From an uncultured Muribaculaceae bacterium (GTDB lineage Bacteria > Bacteroidota > Bacteroidia > Bacteroidales > Muribaculaceae): a DNA stretch of 64,000 bases. The notes beneath the pieces were generated by a model that ran no database searches, was not told the origin of the DNA, and saw nothing but the letters and a program-made list of their open reading frames with translations. Below are positions 46,211 through 54,031 of this stretch, one piece after another (the stretch's first letter is position 1; each line of letters opens with the position of its first letter). A program made the position numbers and the translations under genes. The stretch spans positions 6,769 through 70,768 of the forward strand of contig CAKTFH010000010.1 in the NCBI GenBank assembly GCA_934555895.1. The letters are read 5' to 3'.

Positions 46211-47659
46211 TTACTGCCGCATGCTCACATCGAGGGTCTCGAGGTCGAAACCGCCTCCGAGAGCCTCATAAAGCTGAATGAGCGATGACAGGGCGCGTCC
46301 CTGGGCACTGATGAGGTTCTGCTCGGCATTCAAGGTGTTGATTTGTGCGTTCACCACATTTATCATTGGCGACAATGAGTTCTTATAACGGTCGATGGCC
46401 AGACGCAAAGCCTCATTACCGGCATCGAGCACCCGCTCCATCTCATTTTTATAGACTATGGCGAAATGATACGATGTGAGGGCATTATCGGTCTCTTCGT
46501 ATGCCGTGGCCACGGTGAGGTTATAGTTGTCTATTCCGGCCTGGAACTGCTCACGTGCCGAAGCGAGGGCATATTTTCGCTCGAGCCCCGAGAACAGGGT
46601 CCACGACAGTGTGGGCGCCACACTGTAAGTGAACGAGTTGTGGCTGAACAGATTGCCTATATTGTGGGCAGATGTGCCTATAGTGCCCTCTAGCACAAGA
46701 GTGGGCAGAAAAACTTTCTTTGCCACACCCACCTGCGCCGCATACTCCGCCAGCTCGAGCTCGGCCCGGGCAATGTCGGGGCGGCGGCGCAGTATGTCGG
46801 CGGGCACACCCGCACTCACCATCTGCATGCATTCAGGTACCGGACCGGGGGTCTGAAGAGCAACCGACATGCTTTCTGAAAGCGTGCCTGTGAGCACCTG
46901 CAGGGCGTTGATGGCGGCGCGAATCTGATATTCGAACTGCGGCAGCGTGGCCAGAGTGCCATAATAGGTTTCCTCGGCCTGCGCCACATCGAGCTTCGAT
47001 GCGAGGTCGGCCTCATAGCGAGCACGGGCTATGTTGACGGTCTTGAGCTGCGACTCAATATGCTTCTTCGCTACATCCATCTGGGCCTGCATCACACGCA
47101 GATTCACATAAGTGGAGGCTATCTGGGCGCAGAGGCTCACCATGGCGCCGGCATATTCGGCACGCGATGCATTGTAGGCTGCCTTCCGGGCCTTAACCCC
47201 GGAGGCTATGCGCCCGAAGATGTCGATTTCCCATCGGGCGCTCAGCCCTGCGTTGAAACCGCTCGTAACCGTGGCAGGCATGGCCGTAGAAGTAAGCTCG
47301 CCGCTCTGGCGGTCCTTGCTCCAGCCAGCAGTGAGCCCGACGGAGGGCATCCATCCGGCACGGGCCTGCATCATGGTGTTGCGTGCCATCTCGGTGCGCC
47401 GCATGGCCATAGCCAGATTATGGTTATAGTCAATGCCGAGCATCACGAGCGAATCGAGGGTGGCATCGCCGAACGAGCGCCACCATCCCTCGGTGCCGGA
47501 AGGCACATCCTGCTGGTGTTCCGGCATGTAGGTCCACCGCTCCGGCAGACTGTCTGTCAGATGGCCGCGCAGGTCGCGTTCGGTGATGCCGCTGTCGGCA
47601 TATACCGCCGGGCATATGCCGCACAACCCTATTATAGCATAAACAAATCGTTGAAACAT
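46211..47659 (-). CDS. RND efflux outer-membrane channel (TolC/OprM type)
   Basis: Outer-membrane factor of the efflux pump; 482 residues. It has a signal peptide (MFQRFVYAIIGLCGICPAVYA) but no clear lipobox, unlike many OprM/NodT proteins. Two repeats of the OEP fold are visible: WWRSFGDATLDSLVMLGIDYNHNL...ARAGWMPSVGLTAGW and the second half around RRRPDIARAELELAEYAAQVGVAKKVFLPTL, with long periplasmic helices (VDVAKKHIESQLKTVNIARARYE). It is the first gene of the operon. A weak promoter lies at 47702-47732. Confidence 0.93.
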   Translation of the reverse strand: MFQRFVYAIIGLCGICPAVYADSGITERDLRGHLTDSLPERWTYMPEHQQDVPSGTEGWWRSFGDATLDSLVMLGIDYNHNLAMAMRRTEMARNTMMQARAGWMPSVGLTAGWSKDRQSGELTSTAMPATVTSGFNAGLSARWEIDIFGRIASGVKARKAAYNASRAEYAGAMVSLCAQIASTYVNLRVMQAQMDVAKKHIESQLKTVNIARARYEADLASKLDVAQAEETYYGTLATLPQFEYQIRAAINALQVLTGTLSESMSVALQTPGPVPECMQMVSAGVPADILRRRPDIARAELELAEYAAQVGVAKKVFLPTLVLEGTIGTSAHNIGNLFSHNSFTYSVAPTLSWTLFSGLERKYALASAREQFQAGIDNYNLTVATAYEETDNALTSYHFAIVYKNEMERVLDAGNEALRLAIDRYKNSLSPMINVVNAQINTLNAEQNLISAQGRALSSLIQLYEALGGGFDLETLDVSMRQ

Positions 47660-47701
47660 AACTTCTTATTCCCTTAAAAGCGTTTACGAGCAACACCGTG
47701 G

Positions 47702-47732
47702 CAAAGATTTATATCCGGCCCGGTATCACAAT
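47702..47732 (-). promoter_or_regulatory. Possible promoter of the efflux operon
   Basis: Minus-strand -7-like AATCTTTG (47702-47709; first base differs from TAnnTTTG) and -33 ATTG (47729-47732), spacer 19 nt. Confidence 0.4.
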
Positions 47733-47858
47733 TTAAAACAATCGCGCCTCAAAATTGGTTTTCCCCTCCTTCCCTCCCCTACCCTCCGTCAACAGCTTCC
47801 CGAACATTCCACTGACCTCGACATTTTTTCATAAAATAATGACCGTAGATCGATTTAG

Positions 47859-47890
47859 CTTGCAGGGAATGAAAAGTATAGCTACTTTTG
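47859..47890 (+). promoter_or_regulatory. Promoter of the 47908 gene
   Basis: -7 box TACTTTTG (47883-47890) and -33 CTTG (47859-47862), spacer 20 nt; 17 nt before the ATG at 47908, so the leader is very short. Confidence 0.6.
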
Positions 47891-47907
47891 CCGAAAACCT
47901 TATTGCC

Positions 47908-49125
47908 ATGAAAAAATTTATCACATTGATTGCCGCGGGTGTGCTGGCCATAGCCACCGCCTCTTCCAAAGGTTATGAAAATCCGACAGGGAAGGAGTTC
48001 CCCATCCTGGGATGGTATTCCATACAGCACGGAGGCGTCACGCCGGAGCGCTTCAAGGAGATGCGCGAATGCGGTTTCAACATTTCATTTTCTACCTACC
48101 CGACTAAAGAGGATATGGCCGCTGTGCTCGATGCGGCTAAAGGGAGCGGTGTGAAAGTAATGGTAAGCACCTATGACCTCCCTGACAACACTACCGAAGT
48201 GGTCAACTACCTAAAACATTACAACAATATCGCCGGATGGTTTCTGCGCGACGAGCCAACCGCACACAGTTTTGCCGACCTGCGCGCTTTCCGCGACCGG
48301 GTGGAGGCGGCCGACTCGTCGAGAATGACATATCTCAACCTTTTTCCCTACTGGGTAGACGCCAATGCTCTTGGCACCGACAGTTATGAGGAATATGTGC
48401 AGCGTTTCTCCGATGAAGTAGACCTTCCATATATATCCTACGACTGCTATCCGGTGGTGAAATGGGACGGCCGTGTGCAACTGCGCCCGGGTTATTATGA
48501 GAATCTTGAAATCATACGCAACGTGGCCCGCAGCAAAAACAAGCCCTTCTGGGCATTCACACTTAGCACCTCCCACGGCGACTATCCTGTGCCCACACGC
48601 GAGCATCTGCGCATACAGGCCTTCAGCGACCTGGCCTACGGCGCCCAGTGCATACAATATTTTACCTATTACACTCCCGTGAACACCGGCGAGCCGTGGA
48701 CCTACCACGACGGCCCCATCAACGCCATGCGCAACCGAGCGCCGGTCTACGACCTCGTGAAAGAGCAGAACCGCGAGATTCAGAATCTGTCGAAAGTGTT
48801 TCTCGGAGCAGAAGCTGTGGATGTATGGCACACCGGGCAGATTCCACGCGGTACCACAGTTCTGCCTGCAGATGCCCTGCCGAAGCCTTTCACTTCGATT
48901 GAGGCTGACGGCCAAGGTGTGTTGGTATCGCATCTGGTGAACGGTAAGAAGGAATATCTGATGATTCTCAACCGCGACATCGACAACGCGCAGACCGTGA
49001 CCATGGAGCGCTCCTCCGACACATACCGCATCACACCCGACGGCAAGCAGCACAAAACGACACCTGACGAAGGCCGCTCGGTAAAAGTGGCTCCGGCAGA
49101 TTATCTGCTTTATCGTATAAAATAG
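47908..49125 (+). CDS. Secreted TIM-barrel glycosidase-like protein
   Basis: 405 residues from the ATG at 47908 (MKKFITLIAAGVLAIATASS, signal peptide); the frame is open further upstream, across the promoter, and was trimmed. The body reads as a (beta/alpha)8 barrel of the beta-galactosidase/GH42-like clan: PILGWYSIQHGGVTPERFKEM, NIAGWFLRDEPTAHSF with a possible acid/base Glu, TYLNLFPYW, and LPYISYDCYPVVKWDG. SDLAYGAQCIQYFTYYTP lies late in the barrel. A small C-terminal beta domain ends with DYLLYRIK. The exact GH family and substrate are not certain. It is convergent with the FNT gene, with a 16-nt gap. Confidence 0.72.
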   Translation: MKKFITLIAAGVLAIATASSKGYENPTGKEFPILGWYSIQHGGVTPERFKEMRECGFNISFSTYPTKEDMAAVLDAAKGSGVKVMVSTYDLPDNTTEVVNYLKHYNNIAGWFLRDEPTAHSFADLRAFRDRVEAADSSRMTYLNLFPYWVDANALGTDSYEEYVQRFSDEVDLPYISYDCYPVVKWDGRVQLRPGYYENLEIIRNVARSKNKPFWAFTLSTSHGDYPVPTREHLRIQAFSDLAYGAQCIQYFTYYTPVNTGEPWTYHDGPINAMRNRAPVYDLVKEQNREIQNLSKVFLGAEAVDVWHTGQIPRGTTVLPADALPKPFTSIEADGQGVLVSHLVNGKKEYLMILNRDIDNAQTVTMERSSDTYRITPDGKQHKTTPDEGRSVKVAPADYLLYRIK

Positions 49126-49141
49126 TCGGAATGTGGCCGCG

Positions 49142-49924
49142 TCAGGCGCGCGGCTTGTGAAGACGGTTGAAGAGGGTGCCCACCATGAGGGCTCCTCCCA
49201 CAATGTTGCCCAATGTGACGGGGATAAGGTTGTTGAACAGCGCTCCTACAGTCACATCAGCGCCCTGAAGCATGCCGGCTGGGATGAAAAACATATTGGC
49301 GATACTGTGCTCGTAGCCCAGCACCACGAAAGCGCCAACGGGAATCCAGCAGGCGAGAAACTTTGCAGGCAGACTGTCGACCATCAGGCAGAGCCATACC
49401 GCGAGGCACACACACCAGTTGGCGGCGATGCCCTTGGTGAACGCCACTCCCCACGGAAGTGACGCCTTCGACTCCGCAATGCCGACAATCGCACTGCGGT
49501 AAGGCTCGGCCGCAGTAAGACCGCTCATATATACAAAAAGGTATGTGAATGCCAGCGCTCCTACGAAGTTGAAGGTCCACACCAACGCCCAGTGGCGCAA
49601 CACAGCAGTGAATCCGTAGCTGCCGCTGTAGCATCCCGGCATGAGCACTGCATTGTTACCGGTGAAAAGCTCGCCCCCGAAAAGCACTATCAGGAAGAGG
49701 CCTACGGGGAACATGAGTCCGCTCAGCAGTTTCTGCAGGCCGGGATTGGCAGCCGTGATTTCAGGGAAGCCGAAGCCCACCGTCACCGACAATATGCCGC
49801 CGAGCGAGATAAATGCCCCTGCCATGATGCTTAGCACTGCCAGACGCGCTACAGAAGTCGATGTTTTGGCGCGCCCTATCTTGTTGACCAGTTCTATAAG
49901 TTGTGGATGCGATACAATTGCCAT
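49142..49924 (-). CDS. Formate/nitrite transporter (FNT) family channel
   Basis: Pentameric channel for small monocarboxylates (formate, nitrite, lactate, acetate); 260 residues from the ATG at 49924 (MAIVSHPQLIELVNKI). FNT signatures are clear: VLFGGELFTGNN (P-loop 1), FTKGIAANWCVCLAVW (with the conserved Lys), GYEHSIANMFFIP (with the central His that proton-couples transport), and NNLIPVTLGNIVGGA. Six TM helices fit. It starts 56 nt after buk on the same strand, so it likely shares the ptb-buk transcript, which hints at export of the acid made there. Formate or another acid as true substrate is not decided by sequence. Confidence 0.9.
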   Translation of the reverse strand: MAIVSHPQLIELVNKIGRAKTSTSVARLAVLSIMAGAFISLGGILSVTVGFGFPEITAANPGLQKLLSGLMFPVGLFLIVLFGGELFTGNNAVLMPGCYSGSYGFTAVLRHWALVWTFNFVGALAFTYLFVYMSGLTAAEPYRSAIVGIAESKASLPWGVAFTKGIAANWCVCLAVWLCLMVDSLPAKFLACWIPVGAFVVLGYEHSIANMFFIPAGMLQGADVTVGALFNNLIPVTLGNIVGGALMVGTLFNRLHKPRA

Positions 49925-49980
49925 TTGCAATGGTTATTATTTCAGTCTGTGGTACCCCTCCTCACTGCGGGATGCAAGGC

Positions 49981-51102
49981 TCAGTTGAGCTGCGGTTCAA
50001 CGCAAGGGAGGGGTTTAGCTTTTTTTTGTGTATAAGTCTGCACGGGAATTTCGCCCGACAATGCGCCCAGAGCATTCTGTGCCAGAGCCTCAAGTTCATC
50101 CTCGCCGGGATATACATGCACAGGCGCCAGATACTCGATGCGCTCGAGCAGATGGCTGATCACGTAGTCGCTGTAGGCTATGCCGCCGGTGATAAGGATA
50201 GCATCGACCTTTCCGCAGAACACCGCGCCGAGAGCGGCGATGCTCTTGGCTATCTGATATATCATGGCGTCGAGCACAAGGCGGGCATAATCATCGCCAC
50301 GCTCTATGCGCTCAAGCACCTCGGGGATATGCGTGGTGCCCAGATGCGCCGCCAGACCGGCCTTGCCGCTGATGCGCTTCTTGAGCTCGTCTTTCGAATA
50401 ACGACCCGAGTAGCAGAGGTCGATGAGCGGACCTGAAGGAAGTGTGCCGGCACGCTCGGGCGAGAAGGGACCTTCGCCGTCGAAAGCGTTGTTCACATCC
50501 ACCACTCGACCTTGCTTGTGAGCGCCCACCGAAATTCCGCCGCCAAGATGGCACACGATGAGGTTGGCGTCCTCGTAGCGGAGATGCTTGCCGGTGAGCT
50601 CGCTCTGCTCGTGCAGATAGCGGCGCGCTATGGCACGCTGGTTGAGCGCATGCCAGGTGGTGGTGCGCGGCATCAGGGGCGAGCCGGTGACACGTGCCAC
50701 CTCGTCAAGCTCGTCGACCACTCCGGGGTCGGCAATGAACGCCTTGCAACCAATCTCGTCAGCAAGCTCGCGGGCTATGAGACAGCCCAGATTACAGGCA
50801 TGACTGCGACGCACTTTATGGATGTCGGCCACCATGGCGTCGTTCACCTCATACACCCCTCCGGGGATAGGCCTGAGCAGACCGCCACGCCCTATCACGG
50901 CATCGAACTCGAAGGGTATGCCATTGTCGGCAAGTGCTTTTATAATCAGACCTTTCCTATATTCAAACTGATCGATTACCTTTGGAAACGGCTCAAGGTC
51001 CTCCACACTGTGTCGTATGGTGAGAGTGAGCTTCGGGGTACTGTCCTCAAAGACGGCCATCTTTGTGGATGTGGAACCGGGGTTTACGGCAAGTATTTTC
51101 AT
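49981..51102 (-). CDS. buk: Butyrate kinase
   Basis: Converts acyl-phosphate plus ADP to acid plus ATP (butyrate, or branched-chain acids in relatives); 373 residues. It is an ASKHA kinase: KILAVNPGSTSTKMAVF (phosphate 1), IVCHLGGGISVGAHKQGRVV (phosphate 2), GPFSPERAGTLPSGPL, and ILITGGIAYSDYVI (adenosine loop). Length and the specific GPFSPERAG motif separate it from acetate kinase. It is 44 nt downstream of ptb, the typical ptb-buk order. Confidence 0.95.
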   Translation of the reverse strand: MKILAVNPGSTSTKMAVFEDSTPKLTLTIRHSVEDLEPFPKVIDQFEYRKGLIIKALADNGIPFEFDAVIGRGGLLRPIPGGVYEVNDAMVADIHKVRRSHACNLGCLIARELADEIGCKAFIADPGVVDELDEVARVTGSPLMPRTTTWHALNQRAIARRYLHEQSELTGKHLRYEDANLIVCHLGGGISVGAHKQGRVVDVNNAFDGEGPFSPERAGTLPSGPLIDLCYSGRYSKDELKKRISGKAGLAAHLGTTHIPEVLERIERGDDYARLVLDAMIYQIAKSIAALGAVFCGKVDAILITGGIAYSDYVISHLLERIEYLAPVHVYPGEDELEALAQNALGALSGEIPVQTYTQKKAKPLPCVEPQLN

Positions 51103-51146
51103 AGGAAGTTTTTCTGAATAATTGGTTAATCACCGACGCAGGGCGG

Positions 51147-52055
51147 TCAATTAGCGCTGACGCAGGCAAGCGCCATGCTCGAGAGTTTCGATGCGGCCGA
51201 GTCGCTGCGGCTTGAGAGCACCACGGGACAGATGGCTCCCTGGAGCACTCCCGCGATGTCAGCGCCACCGAAAAGACTGATGGTCTTGTAGAACGTGTTC
51301 GCCGACTCGATGTTGGGGAAGATGAGCAGGTCGGCATCGCCACACACGGGCGAAGTGATACCCTTCACTTCGGCACTATGCCGGTTGCACGCGGCTTTCA
51401 CATCCATCGGGCCACCCATTTCAACCTGGCCGAACTCTCCCCCGGACGCCATCTTCTCAAGCTCGATGCACATCACCGAATTGGGAAATTTCTCATTGAC
51501 CTTCTCCGTGAAATGGATAAGAGCCACCTTCGGACACTCGATACCGAAACGGCGTATGGTGTCGAGATCGTAGCGAATCATAGCTGTCTTCTGCTCCAGA
51601 GTGGGGCATGGAATTACGGCCACATCGCTGAAAAACAACAGTTTGTGATAGCCGGACAGCTGCGCCACCGACAGATGGGTGAGCACGGCCCCCTTAGGCA
51701 GCAAGCCATGCTCCTTGTTGAGTATCGCCCGCAGATAATTGTCGGTGTTGATGAGACCCTTCATGAGTATCTGAGCCTCTCCACGGCGCACAGCCTCCAC
51801 GCAGACATATGCAGCCTCGTCGGGGGTGTCAGCCTCGCGTGTTATCACCGCATCGTTGTCGATAATCTCCATCGGCAGCGATGCCAGAGCCTCGGCGCTG
51901 CTCACAAGCAGAAAGTCGGCCATACCGAACTTTAAGGCTTCGAGGATAGCGTGACGCGTGCACTCGTCGTCGGGACACACCACCGCGATGCGGCAACGAC
52001 GCTTCTGCGCGCCAAGATGCTCATAAATCTCTTGAAATGAATGAATCTCGCTCAT
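51147..52055 (-). CDS. ptb: Phosphate butyryltransferase (phosphotransacylase family)
   Basis: Transfers an acyl group from CoA to phosphate; 302 residues from the ATG at 52055 (MSEIHSFQEIYEHLGAQ); a longer frame upstream runs through the promoter. PTA_PTB fold: RIAVVCPDDECTRHAILEAL, AQILMKGLINTDNYLRAIL, LTHLSVAQLSGYHKLLFFSD, GGPMDVKAACNRHSAEVKG, ADLLIFPNIESANTFYK. Together with buk it yields ATP from an acyl-CoA. No other butyrate pathway gene is in the window, so butyrate itself as product is inferred. It has a probable promoter at 52096-52103, with phased GCAC boxes above it. Confidence 0.92.
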   Translation of the reverse strand: MSEIHSFQEIYEHLGAQKRRCRIAVVCPDDECTRHAILEALKFGMADFLLVSSAEALASLPMEIIDNDAVITREADTPDEAAYVCVEAVRRGEAQILMKGLINTDNYLRAILNKEHGLLPKGAVLTHLSVAQLSGYHKLLFFSDVAVIPCPTLEQKTAMIRYDLDTIRRFGIECPKVALIHFTEKVNEKFPNSVMCIELEKMASGGEFGQVEMGGPMDVKAACNRHSAEVKGITSPVCGDADLLIFPNIESANTFYKTISLFGGADIAGVLQGAICPVVLSSRSDSAASKLSSMALACVSAN

Positions 52056-52095
52056 ATCGACAGTATCTGTTTTGCTCAGAATCCCTTGTTTTGTG

Positions 52096-52128
52096 CAAAT
52101 ATCCGAAAAATTTCTCATACTGCACAAT
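52096..52128 (-). promoter_or_regulatory. Probable promoter of ptb-buk-FNT operon
   Basis: Minus-strand -7-like GATATTTG (52096-52103; one base off TAnnTTTG) and -33 ATTG (52125-52128), spacer 21 nt, about 40 nt before the ATG. Confidence 0.45.
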
Positions 52129-52161
52129 TTTCAAGCACTTTTTTAAGCACAAAATCAGCAC
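52122..52161. promoter_or_regulatory. Four phased GCAC boxes over the ptb promoter
   Basis: GCAC occurs at 52122, 52135, 52147 and 52158, spaced 13, 12 and 11 bp, so all face roughly the same side of the helix. Three of the four read GCACAA. They cover and flank the -33 box of ptb. A regulator site is inferred. Confidence 0.45.
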
Positions 52162-52533
52162 AATTAATCGATTATTATTAATAGATTAAAAGTCTTTGGC
52201 AATAAGCCGCTTCATCAGACGGCCGATAGAGTGCCCGCTTTCTTGCGATTTTTAAACCGAAAACGCAAAAGCGGTTGCACAAACTCAATTTAAATGTGCA
52301 TTTTCGCACACACCCGCAGACAAAGTGAAAGGAACCAACCGATGGCTCCTTCCACAGGGAATATTAAATCAGATGAAGAGAATTAATCGGAATAATATCC
52401 GGCTTCCCCCGGTGCTAACAAATTAAATCAACCATTCTTTTTACTAATTCTAAATATCCAATCTTATTCTGAGTCTATAATACCAGTCCGATAAACCCGG
52501 GGGATTAAATAAAAAATAACACTTTGTACATCG

Positions 52534-52565
52534 CAAATGTATGTACTATATTTCAAACCTCCAAA
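52534..52565 (-). promoter_or_regulatory. Orphan consensus promoter in the AT-rich stretch
   Basis: Minus-strand -7 TACATTTG (52534-52541) and -33 TTTG (52562-52565) with a 20-nt spacer, as good as the tRNA-tuf promoter. The nearest gene downstream is ptb, 480 nt away. Confidence 0.6.
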
Positions 52566-52905
52566 TATTTTTCAATTAATTTTTAAAATATTTTATCAAT
52601 ATAGTGTTACAGCCCACGTACGCACGATTGGATGCATACTAAATTAAGTTAATCGCTTAAATTTTATTCGAATTAAACATTCCTTAACTTTATGCTCAAA
52701 ATACAAATTTTAATACTTATTATATAATAGCTTCCGCCAATTTCAATTAACATTACTTCACATCAAGCCCCTCCATACCGAAAAAGTTTAGCAGTTCGCA
52801 ACTTCCGAATCAAATTTTATCGAATGAGATTAGCCATCTCTTTTCACCGGGGGAAAATACATGTATTAAAACCGGATACCTATCAGAATGAATTATTATT
52901 TTGCG

Positions 52906-52913
52906 TAATTTTG
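52906..52913 (+). promoter_or_regulatory. -7 box of the ABC exporter genes
   Basis: TAATTTTG, about 98 nt before the ATG at 53011. No -33 TTG at the expected distance. Confidence 0.5.
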
Positions 52914-53010
52914 CGCCGGAGTTGCAACTATCAGCACACAAAGCACGACAAATATTACAACACGACTTCATAAGCAACCCATAAAGTTCGCAACAAAATC
53001 AATATATAAA

Positions 53011-53982
53011 ATGAATATAATCGAAGCCCGCGACATCACCAAGCGGTTCACAAACCACACGGCGCTCGACCATGTGAGCGTGAGCATTCCCGAAGGCTCC
53101 ATCTACGGCCTGCTCGGCCCCAACGGCGCCGGCAAGACAACCCTTATCCGCATCATCAACCACATCACCGCGCCCGACGAAGGCGAGGTGATATTCGACG
53201 GTCACCGCCTGTGCGCCGACGATGTGGCTCACATCGGCTATCTGCCTGAAGAGCGCGGCCTCTACAAGAAAATGAAAGTGGGCGACCAGGCCCTGTTTTT
53301 CGCCCGCCTGAAGGGCCTCAAAGGCAAGGAAGCCGAGAAAAACCTCAAGGAGTGGTTCGACCGCTTCGGCATCATGGACTGGTGGGGCCGCAAAGTGGAG
53401 GAACTCTCGAAAGGCATGGCGCAGAAAGTGCAGTTCATCGTCACGGTGCTCCACCGCCCCAAGCTCCTCATCTTCGATGAGCCTTTCTCGGGCTTCGACC
53501 CCATCAACGCCGACCTTCTGAAACGTGAGATACTGCGATTGCGCGACCAGGGGGCCACAGTGATTTTCTCAACACACAACATGGAGAGCGTAGAAACCCT
53601 CTGCAACTATTTTACTCTCATCAACCGCTCGCACAACATCCTGTCGGGCAACGTAGAGGAAATACGCACCAGCATGGGCGCCGATCGCTACCGCCTCGAC
53701 TTCCAGGGCGAGTCCTCGCGCCTGCTTGAGGCGCTCGGCACATCGGTGCTCCACAGCAAACTCAGCGAACCACGCGACACCCCACAGGGCAAAGTGTTCT
53801 CGGCAGAGGTGCAGCTGCAGCCCGGCACACCCATGCGCGATTTCATAGCCAAAGCCAATGATACCGTCGACATAGTGACCTTCGACCGCGCACTCCCATC
53901 GATGAATGAAATATTCATCCGCACCGTAGAGCAGGCCAACGCCACCGAAGATGTGCAGCGCGCCCTAAAGGCACAGCAGTGA
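53011..53982 (+). CDS. ABC transporter ATP-binding protein (NatA-like)
   Basis: ATPase of an ABC-2 type exporter; 323 residues. Walker A GLLGPNGAGKTTLIRI near residue 37, Q-loop around YLPEERGLYKKMKVGDQ, signature VEELSKGMAQKVQF, Walker B LLIFDEPFSGFDPI, and switch His in FSTHNMESVETL. The C-terminal 90 residues (RYRLDFQGESSRLLEALG ...) form the DUF4162-type extension seen in NatA-like proteins. It is followed 49 nt later by the permease gene. Relatives export Na+ or peptides/antibiotics; the substrate here is unknown. Confidence 0.93.
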   Translation: MNIIEARDITKRFTNHTALDHVSVSIPEGSIYGLLGPNGAGKTTLIRIINHITAPDEGEVIFDGHRLCADDVAHIGYLPEERGLYKKMKVGDQALFFARLKGLKGKEAEKNLKEWFDRFGIMDWWGRKVEELSKGMAQKVQFIVTVLHRPKLLIFDEPFSGFDPINADLLKREILRLRDQGATVIFSTHNMESVETLCNYFTLINRSHNILSGNVEEIRTSMGADRYRLDFQGESSRLLEALGTSVLHSKLSEPRDTPQGKVFSAEVQLQPGTPMRDFIAKANDTVDIVTFDRALPSMNEIFIRTVEQANATEDVQRALKAQQ

Positions 53983-54031
53983 TACAGCACCATACAGTTT
54001 TCACACCAATCACTCACACATTATAAAGAAT

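Larger units (their letters stand above)
52162..53010. other. AT-rich gene-free stretch upstream of natAB
   Basis: About 850 nt with no credible ORF on either strand and a composition far richer in A/T than the neighbours. Visible parts: an inverted repeat TTAATC/GATTAA (52164-52189); a stem CCGC-TTT...AAAGCGG (52235-52274); a full minus-strand promoter at 52534-52565 inside a GTACAT/ATGTAC inverted repeat; and three GC islands containing CCGGGGGA (52405-52412 minus, about 52497-52504 plus, 52847-52854 plus). A plus-strand -7 box for the ABC gene lies at 52906-52913. It may encode a non-coding RNA or a long leader for ptb. No DnaA-box cluster was seen. Confidence 0.6.

Noticed and set aside
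52128-53010. Replication origin in the AT-rich stretch
   Set aside because: No cluster of TTATCCACA-like DnaA boxes and no dnaA, dnaN or parAB genes nearby; left as unexplained intergenic DNA.
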